A program made the position numbers and the translations under genes. Shown here piece by piece: positions 9,136 to 18,125 of a stretch of 64,000 nucleotides of DNA. How positions within the stretch are numbered: position 1 is the stretch's first letter; the number at the start of each line of letters is the position of its first letter. The stretch covers positions 4,774,001-4,838,000 of the forward strand of contig NZ_JASVWB010000002.1 of assembly GCF_030287445.1 (NCBI RefSeq), in the 5' to 3' direction. Below the pieces are notes generated by a model. It saw only the letters and a list, made by a program, of their open reading frames with translations. It had not been told where the DNA came from and searched no databases. Source of the DNA: Streptomyces sp. ALI-76-A (lineage in GTDB: Bacteria; Actinomycetota; Actinomycetes; Streptomycetales; Streptomycetaceae).

Positions 9136-10055
9136 GCGACCGCCACGACCGCGACGACCGCTCGGCCGCGCCCGCCGAGGACCGGGAGCCCGCCAGGGCG
9201 CCGGCCCCTGCCGACGACACCCGGGTCCTCGCCCCTGCCGACGGCACCCGGGTCCTCGCCCCTGCCGACGGCACCCGGGTCCTCGCCCCTGCCGACGGCA
9301 CCCGGGTCCTCGCCCCTGCCGACGACACCTGGGTGCTCGACTCCGCCGACGGCCGCACCTCCACCCTTCACCTCGGCCCCGCCGACGGCCACACCCCGGG
9401 CGACGAGCCCGGCCCCGCCGACGCCGAGTACAGCGCGACCGTGCTGGCCAGCCACTGGATCCTCAGACCCGAGCCGGACACCACCCTGGTGGAACCGACC
9501 TCCACGCAGATCCCGCCTACGCCTACGCCTACGCCTACGCCGCCGACCCGGCCGGACCGCACCGAAGGCACCGTGCTGCGGTTCGGCCCGGGGGTGACGA
9601 CCGCCGTCGCGGACCGTGTCCACCGGACGCTCCCCACCGTGCCGCCGCCTCCCGCGCCCCCGCGCCGACGCCTGCGCAGACACGCTCTGCCCGCGCTGGT
9701 GCTGGTCTGCGTCATCGCCTTCCTCGCCTGGCAGCGCCTCGGCCCGTCCGTCGCGGTGCGCACGGTGGCGCTCACGGCCCGGCCGGCGGTCCTGGGATGC
9801 GACGACACGGCGGACATGGTCGCCCTCGTCACCACGGACGGCCGACCGGGCACGCTCTCCTACCGCTGGACCCGAAGCGACGGCACCGCCTCGGGCGTTC
9901 TGCGCGAAGTGGTGGTCCGGGGCCAGCGACAGGCCCGACTGCACCTGCTGTGGACGTTCCAGGGCAAGGGCGACTACACGGCACGGGCCGAGCTGCGGAT
10001 CCTCTCCCCGGCCCACCGCACGGTGACCACCCGGCTCACATACGCCTGCCACTGA
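9132..10055 (+). CDS. Single-pass membrane protein with 9-residue repeats and a kinase-like extracellular tail
   Basis: 307 aa, translationally coupled to the kinase by an ATGA overlap. Residues 27-71 are five copies of a 9-residue unit (ADGTRVLAP and variants), followed by an acidic/Thr-Pro region with a TPTPTPTPTPP run. One transmembrane segment (ALVLVCVIAFLAWQRL) sits near residue 195. The external C-terminal part has LWTFQGKGDYTARAEL and ends in a Cys, resembling the tail of the upstream kinase (DHTFQGNGCYWAVQA). I infer that the two proteins share a beta-sandwich domain and may be partners or substrate and kinase. The Thr-rich repeats are cytoplasmic and could be phosphorylated. No named family is recognised. 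Confidence 0.8.
   Translation: MSDRHDRDDRSAAPAEDREPARAPAPADDTRVLAPADGTRVLAPADGTRVLAPADGTRVLAPADDTWVLDSADGRTSTLHLGPADGHTPGDEPGPADAEYSATVLASHWILRPEPDTTLVEPTSTQIPPTPTPTPTPPTRPDRTEGTVLRFGPGVTTAVADRVHRTLPTVPPPPAPPRRRLRRHALPALVLVCVIAFLAWQRLGPSVAVRTVALTARPAVLGCDDTADMVALVTTDGRPGTLSYRWTRSDGTASGVLREVVVRGQRQARLHLLWTFQGKGDYTARAELRILSPAHRTVTTRLTYACH
9210..9344 (+). repeat. 27-bp tandem repeat, five units, in frame
   Basis: Units start at 9210, 9237, 9264, 9291 and 9318. The first four are nearly identical (gccgacggcacccgggtcct then cgcccct); the last has drifted. They encode the 9-residue repeats of the membrane protein. A second, shorter hexamer repeat (gcctac, about four copies) lies at 9518-9541 and encodes Thr-Pro. 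Confidence 0.9.
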
Positions 10056-10074
10056 GGACCGGCTCTCCGGGCCG

Positions 10075-11298
10075 TCAGCGCAGCGCGCTCCTCCGCTGCC
10101 ACTCGGTCCACGAGAGGTTCCACGCGCCGAAGCCGTTCCCGGGCGCGACCACGCCCTTGGTGTCCTCGCCGGTGATCTCGAACGGGTCGCCCGGCCGCAC
10201 CTGTCCGTAGAACCAGGCCGCGTCCGCGTCGCTCATGCCTATGCATCCGGAACTCCGGTTGGCCCTGCCGAAGTGGCGGGCGTTCCACGGGGCGGCGTGG
10301 GCGTACATGCCCGACCAGGTCAGCCGCATCGAGTGGTCGACCATCTTGTCGTACGCGTCGCCCAGGCCCACCGTCTCGGAGTTCATGTTGATCGTGCCCT
10401 CCTTGGCCATGAGCACGGCGGTCCCACGCCAGGAGCGCTTGTCACCGCCGGGCGTGCCGCCGGAGACCGGGACACGCCGGACCGTCTCGCCGTCGCGTAC
10501 GAGGGTGAGCCGGTGGCGGTCGAGGTCCACCTTGACGATCTGCCCGGCGCCGACGGTGAAGGCGCTCGTGTAGTCGCGTACGAACCAGCCGCCGTCCGCG
10601 CCCGAGTCGGTGCCGTTCAGCTCGGCGTTCAGCCTGACCTCGGTTCCGGGCTTCCAGTACGTCCTGGGCCGCCAGTCCACCCGGTCCCTGCCCGACCAGT
10701 CGCGTATCCAGCCCCAGGAGCCCTCGGTGCCGTTCGAGGTGGTCACCTTGAGCTGCTTCTCGACCTCGGCCCGGTTGCTGACCGGATGGTCGAAGACCAG
10801 GGAGATCGGCTGGGCGATGCCGACGGTGGTGGCGCCGGCATCGGCGGTGGCGCCGGCGCCCGGTCGCCAGTCGACCTTGTTGACCTTGCCGGCCGGAGCC
10901 GTCGTGAAGGCGGCCCTGGTGCTGCCGGCGGTTCCGCCCCCGGTCCGGGTCGTCGCCGTCACCGCGTACGCCGCGCCGGGCACGGCCTTGCGGTCGGAGA
11001 CCCAGGACCGGCCGTCGGCGGCGACCTTGCCGGCGAGCCGGTGCCCCTCGGCGTCGGTGACGGTCACCGAGGTGAGCCTGCCGCCCGCGGCCGTGACCCG
11101 CACGGGCTCGCCCGCCGGCACCCGCTTCCCCGTGGGCGTGACGGTGACCGTGACCGGACGGTCGTCGGTGGCCGGCGTCCCCCCGGCGTCCGGGGCGCCG
11201 GGGGAGGCGCTCGACGAGCAGGCGGCGAGCGGCGCCAGCAGGGCGGCCACGACGGCCGCCCGGAGCCGGGCAGGGGCGAGTACGCGGGTGCGGAGCAA
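10075..11298 (-). CDS. L,D-transpeptidase lipoprotein (YkuD fold) with Ig-like domains
   Basis: 407 aa from a TTG at 11298, chosen because GGAGG lies 5 nt upstream. The leader ends in the lipobox LAAC (about residues 24-27). Two Ig-like domains (about 45-250) precede a YkuD catalytic domain (about 250-385) with HAAPWNARHFGRANRSSGC; the catalytic Cys lies in SSGCIGM. The organisation is that of mycobacterial Ldt enzymes, which make 3-3 peptidoglycan cross-links outside the membrane. It is convergent with the kinase operon and near femX and murJ, in keeping with wall synthesis. Confidence 0.93.
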   Translation of the reverse strand: MLRTRVLAPARLRAAVVAALLAPLAACSSSASPGAPDAGGTPATDDRPVTVTVTPTGKRVPAGEPVRVTAAGGRLTSVTVTDAEGHRLAGKVAADGRSWVSDRKAVPGAAYAVTATTRTGGGTAGSTRAAFTTAPAGKVNKVDWRPGAGATADAGATTVGIAQPISLVFDHPVSNRAEVEKQLKVTTSNGTEGSWGWIRDWSGRDRVDWRPRTYWKPGTEVRLNAELNGTDSGADGGWFVRDYTSAFTVGAGQIVKVDLDRHRLTLVRDGETVRRVPVSGGTPGGDKRSWRGTAVLMAKEGTINMNSETVGLGDAYDKMVDHSMRLTWSGMYAHAAPWNARHFGRANRSSGCIGMSDADAAWFYGQVRPGDPFEITGEDTKGVVAPGNGFGAWNLSWTEWQRRSALR

Positions 11299-11516
11299 CG
11301 GGACCTCCGGGAAGGACGGGAGCGGGGTGGACGAGTCGGCGATGTCGTGACTGTAGAGCCGGAAAACACCAGGTCAGCCGCTGCGGGGCAATGTGACGGC
11401 GACTGGTGAGGAACGGTCATCGTCCGGTCACATCCGGCGCGCGGAGCGGTCATGGGCCGCTGTGAGCATCCTGTGCGTCCCCGCGACAGGCCCGGGGAGA
11501 AGGAGAGGGTCAGACT

Positions 11517-12725
11517 GTGTCAGCGCTGCTCGTGCCGCCCAGCCGCGTGCCCCAGCCACGGAACCGGGGCGTGGCCCTGCGCACCATCACCGCGGCGACC
11601 TACCGTGCCTTCCTCGCGTCCCCCGCCGGCGCCGCCCTCGGTGCCGGATTCCTGCAGTGCCCGTCCTGGGCCGACGTCAAGGAGGGCTGGCGCGCCCACC
11701 TGCTCGGCTGGGGGCCGGATCCGGAGGCAGGCGAACTGACGGGCGTGGCCCTGGTGTTGCTGCGGCAGTTCCCCGGCACCCGCAAGTACTTCGCCTACCT
11801 TCCCGAGGGGCCCGTCGCCGACTGGACCGCCCCCGACATCGACGGCTGGCTCGATCCACTCCTCGAACACCTGCGCCGCGCGGGCGCGTTCGCCGTGCGC
11901 GTCGGCCCGTCGCCCGCCTACCGGCGCTGGGACGCCGCCCTGCTCAAGCCGCTCACCGGCCCGGGGAGGCGGCTGGGTGACGTCCTCGCCAGTGAGGTCG
12001 ACCCGCTGGGCACCGCCGTCGCCGAGCGACTGCGGGCCCGGGACTGGCGCCGCTGCGGTGGTGAGGGGATCGCGGGGAACGGGGGCGGGGACGGGGACGC
12101 CCAGCCCCGGCACGTCTTCCGGGTGCCGCTCGCCGGACGCACCACGGAGGACCTGTGGTCCGGGCTCAACCAGGAGTGGCGGCGCAACGTGCGCCGGGCC
12201 CGGAAGGAGGGCGTGGAGGTGGTGGTGGGCAGTGCGGCCGAACTCCCCGAGTTCTACCGGTTGCTCGGCATCACCGAGCGACGCGACGGCTTCCGGCTCG
12301 GCCGCTCGCTCGCCTACTACGAGCGTCAGTACGCGGCGCTCAACGCCGAGGAACCGGGACGGATGAAGCTGTACCTCGCACGTCACCGGGGAGAGATCCT
12401 CGCCGCCCACACGATGATCACGGTCGGCCGCCGGGCCTGGTATCAGACCGGCGCCTCGGCCGACCACCGCCGCGAGGTCCGGCCCTCCAACGCCCTGCAG
12501 TGGCGGATGCTGCTGGACGCCCACGCCCTCGGCGCCGACGTCTACGACATGCGCGGGGTACCCTCCACTCTCGATCCTGAGGAACGTACGTACGGACTGC
12601 TGCGGTGGAAGCTCGGCACCGGAGGACAGGTCGTCGAGACGTTGGGGGAGTGGGAGAGAGCATTGGGCGGCAGCGCCAACCACGCGCTTCACCGCGCCTT
12701 CCAGGCGTACCTGAACCGCCGGTGA
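11517..12725 (+). CDS. FemX/FmhB-like peptidoglycan branch aminoacyltransferase
   Basis: 402 aa from a GTG at 11517 (AAGGAGAG upstream). Two GNAT-like halves are typical of FemABX proteins; the C-terminal half shows AHTMITVGRRAWYQTGAS, then YDMRGVPSTLDPEERTYGLLRWK, the family's substrate-site stretch. These enzymes use aminoacyl-tRNA to add the first cross-bridge residue (Gly in Streptomyces) to the stem Lys/DAP of lipid II. Its stop overlaps the murJ start (GTGA), so lipid II modification and flipping are probably co-translated. Confidence 0.88.
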   Translation: MSALLVPPSRVPQPRNRGVALRTITAATYRAFLASPAGAALGAGFLQCPSWADVKEGWRAHLLGWGPDPEAGELTGVALVLLRQFPGTRKYFAYLPEGPVADWTAPDIDGWLDPLLEHLRRAGAFAVRVGPSPAYRRWDAALLKPLTGPGRRLGDVLASEVDPLGTAVAERLRARDWRRCGGEGIAGNGGGDGDAQPRHVFRVPLAGRTTEDLWSGLNQEWRRNVRRARKEGVEVVVGSAAELPEFYRLLGITERRDGFRLGRSLAYYERQYAALNAEEPGRMKLYLARHRGEILAAHTMITVGRRAWYQTGASADHRREVRPSNALQWRMLLDAHALGADVYDMRGVPSTLDPEERTYGLLRWKLGTGGQVVETLGEWERALGGSANHALHRAFQAYLNRR

Positions 12726-14455
12726 AGCAGACGACGCCGCCGTCGACACCGACCACGCCGGCCGGCCCGACGGCACCGACGCCACCGACGGCACCGACCG
12801 TGTCGGTCGGCATGGGCAGCGCGGACAGCGCGGGCAGCGCGCAGGAGACGAAGGCGGTCTCCGCGGCACGCGGCAGTGCCGTCATGGCCGCCGGATCCGT
12901 CGTCGGCCGGGCGACCGGGTTCGCCCGGTCAGCCGTGGTCGCGGCGGCGCTGGGCACCATCGGGCCGGTCGCCGACGGCTACGCGGTCGGCAACGCCCTG
13001 CCCACCATCGTCTACATGCTGCTCCTCGGCGGCGCGCTGAACGCCGTCTTCGTGCCCGAGCTGGTCAAGGCCGCCAAGCAGCACGAGGACGGGGGCGCCG
13101 CGTACACCGACCGGCTGGTCACCGTCTGCGTCCTCGCGCTGCTGGCGGTCACCGCGACCGCGGTGTGGGCGGCTCCGGCGATCGTCGACGTGTACACCGA
13201 CTACACCGGTCCGCAGGCGGACATGACCACCGCGTTCGCCCGTTACTGCCTGCCCCAGATCTTCTTCCTCGGGCTGTTCACGCTGCTCGGGCAGGTGCTC
13301 AACGCGCGGGGCCGGTTCGGGGCGATGATGTGGGCGCCGGTCCTGAACAACGTCGTCGTCATCACCGTCTTCGGCCTCTACCTGGCCCTGGCCACGGGCG
13401 GCGGGGACGGCGAGGACGGCGGGGACCTGCTCACCGCGACCGAGACCGCCGTGCTCGGCTGGGGCACCACCGCCGGTATCGCCGTCCAGGCACTCGCCCT
13501 CCTTCCCGCCCTGCGCGCCGCCCGCTTCCGCTGGCGGCCCCGCTTCGACTGGCGCGGCAGCGGACTGACCCGCCCCCTGCGCGCGGCCGGCTGGCTGGTG
13601 CTGCTGGTCCTGGCCAACCAGGCGGCCTACTGGGTCACCACCCGGCTGGCCACGGCCGCGGGCACCGACGGCGGGCCCGGTTACGGCGCGTACAACAACG
13701 CCTATGCCCTGTGGGTCGTCCCGCACGGCATCATCACGGTGTCCGTGGTGACCGCGCTGATGCCCCGGATGAGCGCCGCCGCCGCCGACGGGGACACCGC
13801 CGCCGTGCGCCACGACGTCTCCCACGCCCTGCGCGTGTGCGCCTCGGCCGTCGTCCCCGCCGCCTGCGCGCTGTTCGCCCTCGCCCAGCCGGTGATGGCC
13901 CTCGTCTTCGGCCACGGCAGGACCGGCGCCGCCGACACGGCCGCCATGGCCGGGATCCTGATGGCCTTCGCGCCGGGACTCGTCGCCCTGTCGGGCCAGT
14001 ACGTCCTGTCCCGCGCCTTCTACGCGCTCTCCGACACCCGTACGCCGTTCCTGCTCAACCTCGTGATCGTCACTCTCAACGCGGGACTGTCCCTGGCCGC
14101 CGCCCACCTGCTGCCGGCCCGCTGGGCGGTGACGGGCATGGCGGCGGGATACTCCCTGGCGCTGTGCGCGGGCTGGGCGGTGACCGGCCTGGTGCTGAGC
14201 CGCCGGCTCGCCGTCGCCCGCCCCCTGCGCTCGTCCGCCGTCGGCGCCCACGCGCGGCTGCTGCTCGCCGCCGTACCGGCCACCGCGCTCGGTCAGCTCG
14301 CGGCCACGGGCGCGGTACGGGCGGGGGCCCTGGCCGCCGCAACTGCCGGCGCGGCCGTCGTCGTCCTCACCTTCGCCCTGCTCGCCCGTCCGCTGCGACT
14401 CGCCGAACTCGACGCGCTGCTCTCCGGCCTACGCCGCGGACGGACCCGGACCTGA
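12722..14455 (+). CDS. murJ: Lipid II flippase MurJ
   Basis: 577 aa from a GTG at 12722 that overlaps the femX stop. An N-terminal Thr/Pro-rich tail of about 55 residues is followed by about 14 hydrophobic segments. The MviN/MurJ signature is clear: AAGSVVGRATGFARSAVVAA, ADGYAVGNALPTIVYMLLLG, VFVPELVKA, and the QVLNARGRFGAMMWAPVLNN region. MurJ moves lipid-linked peptidoglycan precursor across the membrane. The cytoplasmic N-terminal extension is a feature seen in actinobacterial homologues, and Thr-rich tails of this sort can be kinase targets. Distance to the next gene is 23 bp. Confidence 0.93.
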   Translation: MKQTTPPSTPTTPAGPTAPTPPTAPTVSVGMGSADSAGSAQETKAVSAARGSAVMAAGSVVGRATGFARSAVVAAALGTIGPVADGYAVGNALPTIVYMLLLGGALNAVFVPELVKAAKQHEDGGAAYTDRLVTVCVLALLAVTATAVWAAPAIVDVYTDYTGPQADMTTAFARYCLPQIFFLGLFTLLGQVLNARGRFGAMMWAPVLNNVVVITVFGLYLALATGGGDGEDGGDLLTATETAVLGWGTTAGIAVQALALLPALRAARFRWRPRFDWRGSGLTRPLRAAGWLVLLVLANQAAYWVTTRLATAAGTDGGPGYGAYNNAYALWVVPHGIITVSVVTALMPRMSAAAADGDTAAVRHDVSHALRVCASAVVPAACALFALAQPVMALVFGHGRTGAADTAAMAGILMAFAPGLVALSGQYVLSRAFYALSDTRTPFLLNLVIVTLNAGLSLAAAHLLPARWAVTGMAAGYSLALCAGWAVTGLVLSRRLAVARPLRSSAVGAHARLLLAAVPATALGQLAATGAVRAGALAAATAGAAVVVLTFALLARPLRLAELDALLSGLRRGRTRT

Positions 14456-14478
14456 CCATCACCGAGGGAGAACTGCCG

Positions 14479-15162
14479 ATGCCCCGCGTGCTCCTCATCG
14501 AGGACGACCCTTCCGTACGCGAGGGGGTCGAACTCGGTCTGCGCCGCCGCGGCCACGAGGTACGGGCGGCCGCGACCGGCGAGGCCGGCCTTACCGCGCT
14601 GGCCGAGTTCCGCCCCGATCTGCTGCTGCTGGACCTGATGCTGCCCGGGATGAACGGCGTACAGGTCTGCCGGCAGGTCCGCGAGCGCAGCCAGCTGCCG
14701 ATCATCATGCTCACCGCGCGCGGCGACGACTTCGACGTGGTCATCGGCCTGGAAGCCGGCGCCGACGACTACATCGTCAAGCCCGCCCGCCCCGAGGTGA
14801 TCGAGGCCCGGATCCGTGCCGTCCTGCGCCGCCTGGACGACGGCGTCCCGGGCCGCCCGGCCATCGAGGTCCACGGCGAACTCACCATCGACCGGGTCGG
14901 ACTGACCGTCACCAGAGCCGGCCGGCCGCTCCCGCTCGCCCCCTCGGAGCTCAAGCTCCTGCTGCACCTCTCCGCCGCCCCCGAGCAGGTGTTCAGCAGG
15001 CAGCAACTGCTGGAACACGTCTGGGAGCACAGCTTCCACGCCGACGCCCGGCTGGTCGACGCCTGCGTCGCCCGGCTGCGCGGCAAGATCGAGAACGATT
15101 CCGGCAGCCCTCGCTACGTCCAGACACTGCGGGGCTTCGGCTACCGCTTCGGTCCCCTGTGA
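14479..15162 (+). CDS. OmpR/PhoB-family response regulator (AfsQ1/CseB-like)
   Basis: 227 aa from an ATG at 14479 (GAGGGAGAACT upstream). The receiver domain has IEDD (acidic pocket), LLDLMLPGMNG (phospho-Asp), MLTARG (Thr) and IVKPA (Lys). The winged-helix domain (about 130-225) shows LAPSELKLLLHL and the C-terminal ARLVDACVARLRGKIE and RGFGYRF. Its stop overlaps the kinase start. The gene order regulator-kinase-lipoprotein recalls afsQ and cse systems, but orthology to either cannot be settled here. Confidence 0.93.
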   Translation: MPRVLLIEDDPSVREGVELGLRRRGHEVRAAATGEAGLTALAEFRPDLLLLDLMLPGMNGVQVCRQVRERSQLPIIMLTARGDDFDVVIGLEAGADDYIVKPARPEVIEARIRAVLRRLDDGVPGRPAIEVHGELTIDRVGLTVTRAGRPLPLAPSELKLLLHLSAAPEQVFSRQQLLEHVWEHSFHADARLVDACVARLRGKIENDSGSPRYVQTLRGFGYRFGPL

Positions 15163-16700
15163 TCAGCCGGCCTCGTCCCGGCCGGACACGCCGCGGCAAC
15201 GACGAAGGAGGCGAAGGACAGGACGGCACGGCCGCCGGCCGGCGGTCACCGTTCCGGGTGTTCGGGCTGCGTACGCGGCTGTTGCTGGCCTTCCTGCTGG
15301 TCGCCGCCGTCAGCGCCGGCACGACGGCCGCGCTGACCTACCGTGAGGCCCGCAACGCGCTGCTGGAGACCGCCCAGGACACGGCGGTGACGTCGTTCCG
15401 CGATCACGCCCAGCAGACGGCCTTCTCCCTGCCCCTGGAGAGAGGGGAGGCACTCGAGGAGGTCCTGCGGGACATCGCCCGCAAAGGCAAGCCGCATCCC
15501 TGGGTGGTGTTCGCCGAGTACGGGTCGGTGCGTGCCTCCTCGGGCGAGAACCCCGTCTCCACCGTCATCACACCCGAACTCCGCCGCGCCGCGCGGGGCA
15601 ACCCCCACGGCAGCTTCGAGCGGGTCGTCAAGGACGGCGTCCCGTACCTGACCATCGCCATGCCCATGGTCTTCAAGGCGAGCCCGTACAGCGTGCTGCC
15701 CAGCGGACTCGTCCTCTACGCCGTCATGCGGATGACCGACGAGCAGGTCAACGTCGACGCCCTCCTCATGGCCGGCCGGGACGGCGCCCTGCCCGGCCTC
15801 GCCGTCGCGCTGATACCCGGCCTGATCGCCGCGCGCAGCGTGCTGCGCCCGGTGCGCGAACTGCGCCGGGCGGCCCTGAGCATGGGCAGCGGCAGACTCG
15901 ACACCCGGATCCCGGTGCGCGGCAGCGACGAACTGGCGGACCTGGCCCGCACCTTCAACGAGTCGACGGGCCAACTGGAGCGTTCGGTAAGAGAATTGCG
16001 TGAGGCCGAGGAGCGCGCCCGCCGCTTCGCCTCCGACGTCTCGCACGAACTGCGCACCCCCCTCGCCGGCATGCTCGCCGTCACGGAAGTCCTCGACGAG
16101 GACGCGGACGGCCTGGACACCGACACCGCCCGGGCGGTCCGCCTGGTCAGCGCGGAGACCGGGAAACTCGCCGTGCTCGTCGAGGACCTGATGGAGATCT
16201 CCCGTTTCGACGCCCGCGCGGCCGAGCTGAACGCCGACGAGGTCGACGTGGCCGAGGCCATCCGCAAGACCCTCCACAACCGGCACTGGACCGACGACCG
16301 CGTCCGCACCGAACTCCCCGACGGCATCCGGGCCCGGCTCGACCCGCGCCGCTTCGACATCGTGATCGCCAACCTCGTGGGCAACGCCCTGCGGCACGGT
16401 GGCGTGCCCGTCACGGTGTGCCTGCGCACCGAGGCACGCCCCGGGGCAGCGCCCGTGCTGGTCACCGAGGTGGTGGACAGCGGCGCCGGCATCCGCGCCG
16501 CATCGCTCCCGCACATCTTCGACCGCTTCTACAAGGCCGACGCGGCCCGCACCCGCTCGGCGGGCAGTGGCCTGGGACTGGCGATCACCCTGGAGAACGT
16601 CAGGCTGCACGGCGGAACGGTCCGCGCCGGGAACCGGCCCGGGAGCGGGGCCGTCTTCACCGTCGAGATACCGCTTCACACGGAGGAGGCCGGCGGATGA
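15159..16700 (+). CDS. Membrane sensor histidine kinase
   Basis: 513 aa from a GTG at 15159 (GTGA overlap with the regulator). Two membrane segments (about 35-58 and 205-228) flank an external sensor domain of about 145 residues. HAMP follows at about 228-280, then the H-box DVSHELRTPLAGM with the phospho-His, N-box NLVGNALRHGG, G1 DSGAGI, F-box IFDRFYKAD and G2 SGLGLAIT. It phosphorylates the upstream regulator. The downstream lipoprotein, coupled by ATGA, may modulate its sensing, as proposed for CseA-type proteins. Confidence 0.93.
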   Translation: MISRPRPGRTRRGNDEGGEGQDGTAAGRRSPFRVFGLRTRLLLAFLLVAAVSAGTTAALTYREARNALLETAQDTAVTSFRDHAQQTAFSLPLERGEALEEVLRDIARKGKPHPWVVFAEYGSVRASSGENPVSTVITPELRRAARGNPHGSFERVVKDGVPYLTIAMPMVFKASPYSVLPSGLVLYAVMRMTDEQVNVDALLMAGRDGALPGLAVALIPGLIAARSVLRPVRELRRAALSMGSGRLDTRIPVRGSDELADLARTFNESTGQLERSVRELREAEERARRFASDVSHELRTPLAGMLAVTEVLDEDADGLDTDTARAVRLVSAETGKLAVLVEDLMEISRFDARAAELNADEVDVAEAIRKTLHNRHWTDDRVRTELPDGIRARLDPRRFDIVIANLVGNALRHGGVPVTVCLRTEARPGAAPVLVTEVVDSGAGIRAASLPHIFDRFYKADAARTRSAGSGLGLAITLENVRLHGGTVRAGNRPGSGAVFTVEIPLHTEEAGG

Positions 16701-17320
16701 GGCGTGCGCGGACACGCTGTCGTCACGCGGCGGCCGCCACCGCCACGGTCGCCGCCACCGCCACGGCGGCCGCGTTGCTGCTCACCGGCTGCGGTATCCA
16801 GGAGACCGATGTCATCGAGGCGGGCGGTCCCGCCAGCTTCCAGGCCTTCCTCGACCGTGACTACGACATGCTGCTCTTCTTCCGTTCCCCCGACGGAGGG
16901 CTGAGCCCTGTGATCCGGACGACGGCCACCGATGTCTCCTCGTCCGTGTTCGGCGAGGGATACGTCGATGCGGGCCCCGCGGACCAGGACCTCGGCGACC
17001 CGGCGGGGCCGGTGCCGACGGAGAAGGTCGTCGCGGCGCTGCTCGCCGGTCCGCGGAAGGAAGACCGAGCCGCCGGCCTGAGCACGTCCCTTCCCGCGGC
17101 CCGCCCCGGCGGGACCGTCCAGGTGGAGACTGCCTCGGCCGGCCAGGTCACGACCCGCCTGCCCCTTGCCCTGGAGGGCCTGGACAGCACTGCTCTACGT
17201 CAGCTGATCTGCACGGTCGCCTACAGCCAGGACGCCGACGGCCGAGTCGCGGTCCACCTGACGGGACAGGACGGGGCATCGAGGACCGGCACCTGCGGAC
17301 TGGCCCCGGGCCGCTCCTGA
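16697..17320 (+). CDS. Lipoprotein of the two-component operon
   Basis: 207 aa from an ATG at 16697, overlapping the kinase stop and preceded by GGAGGCCGG. A long basic/Ala-rich leader ends in the lipobox LTGC (about 29-32). The mature part (VIEAGGPASFQAFLDRDYDM, LFFRSPDGGLSPVIR, PTEKVVAALLAGPRKEDRAA) resembles GerMN-containing lipoproteins beside Streptomyces two-component systems. Being last in the operon, it is a likely extracytoplasmic accessory or a modulator of the kinase. No enzymatic residues are seen. Confidence 0.8.
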   Translation: MRRARTRCRHAAAATATVAATATAAALLLTGCGIQETDVIEAGGPASFQAFLDRDYDMLLFFRSPDGGLSPVIRTTATDVSSSVFGEGYVDAGPADQDLGDPAGPVPTEKVVAALLAGPRKEDRAAGLSTSLPAARPGGTVQVETASAGQVTTRLPLALEGLDSTALRQLICTVAYSQDADGRVAVHLTGQDGASRTGTCGLAPGRS

Positions 17321-17670
17321 CTCCCGCGTCCGGCACGACCGCGGCACATACCTTCTGACCTGGGCGTACTCTCTTGGCCGGCGCCCGACGGTGCATGGCC
17401 GCACCGCTGTTGACCGCGGTTGTCCGCTCTTGTGGGCACGGTGAGGGCACGGCTTCGAAAGGCGGCGGGCACGCCTGAGTGGAAGGGCTCTGTGCTTGGC
17501 TCGGCTGATGCTCATGTCCGACTCGGGGAGCGCTTCGCCAGTGCGCAGACCTCCGACGTAGCGCCCGCCTGCCTTGGCTCACTTGGCGACTTCCACGCCG
17601 TACCACTGCAGTGCCTGTCCGGTGACGGCGGCGATGCACTCGAGGTCCCGGTCGCGGTGCAGGCGCTTGG

Positions 17671-18125
17671 AGCCCCGGCGGTTCGAGGACCTCGTGGAGG
17701 TCGTACGGCTGGTGGACTCGCTCGGTCCGCACGCCTTCCAGTTGATCATCGAGGGCTACGAGGAGAAGGCACAGCTGGGAAGTCGGGAGTTCTTCACCCC
17801 GCTTCCCATGGCGTACCTGATGGCCGGACTGGCGCAGGCCGCCAAGGAGACGGCCGCGGGCAGTGTGTACGACCCGTACTTCCGTGGTGGGGAACTCCTC
17901 GGCGCGGCAGCCGACATGGCAATGCGGGCGCGACGGGGTCCGGGGGTCACCGACGCGTCGTCGCCGAGGCTGCTGGGACAGACACCGAAGCGGGCGACTT
18001 TGCCGCTGGCGAGTATGAACCTGGCGCTGCGCGGAGTCCGGTTCGCCCTCCGGTTGAAGCCGGGCGAGCAGCCGTGGGAGCGGACATGGCTTCAGAAGCC
18101 CGTCGATCTGGTGCTCACCAACCCG
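17671..18125 (+). pseudogene. N-6 DNA methylase (HsdM-like), internal fragment
   Basis: The frame gives FEDLVEVVRLVDSLGPHAFQ, SREFFTPLPMAYLMAGLAQA and VYDPYFRGGELLGAAADMAM, then stops matching after DLVLTNP. SREFFTP, the glycine-rich SAM-binding motif (here DPYFRGGELL for the usual DPxxGxGxLL) and the start of the NPP[FY] motif are all in family order. There is no plausible start: upstream sequence is non-coding in this frame, and the catalytic motif is cut after NP. On the opposite strand at 17587-17658 a tail-like frame (ECIAAVTGQALQWYGVEVAK) ends in a stop and may be another relic. It is the remnant of a type I restriction-modification or defence methylase. Confidence 0.65.

Noticed and set aside
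9210..9344. CRISPR-like repeats
   Set aside because: Contiguous 27-bp units that encode protein in frame; no spacers.
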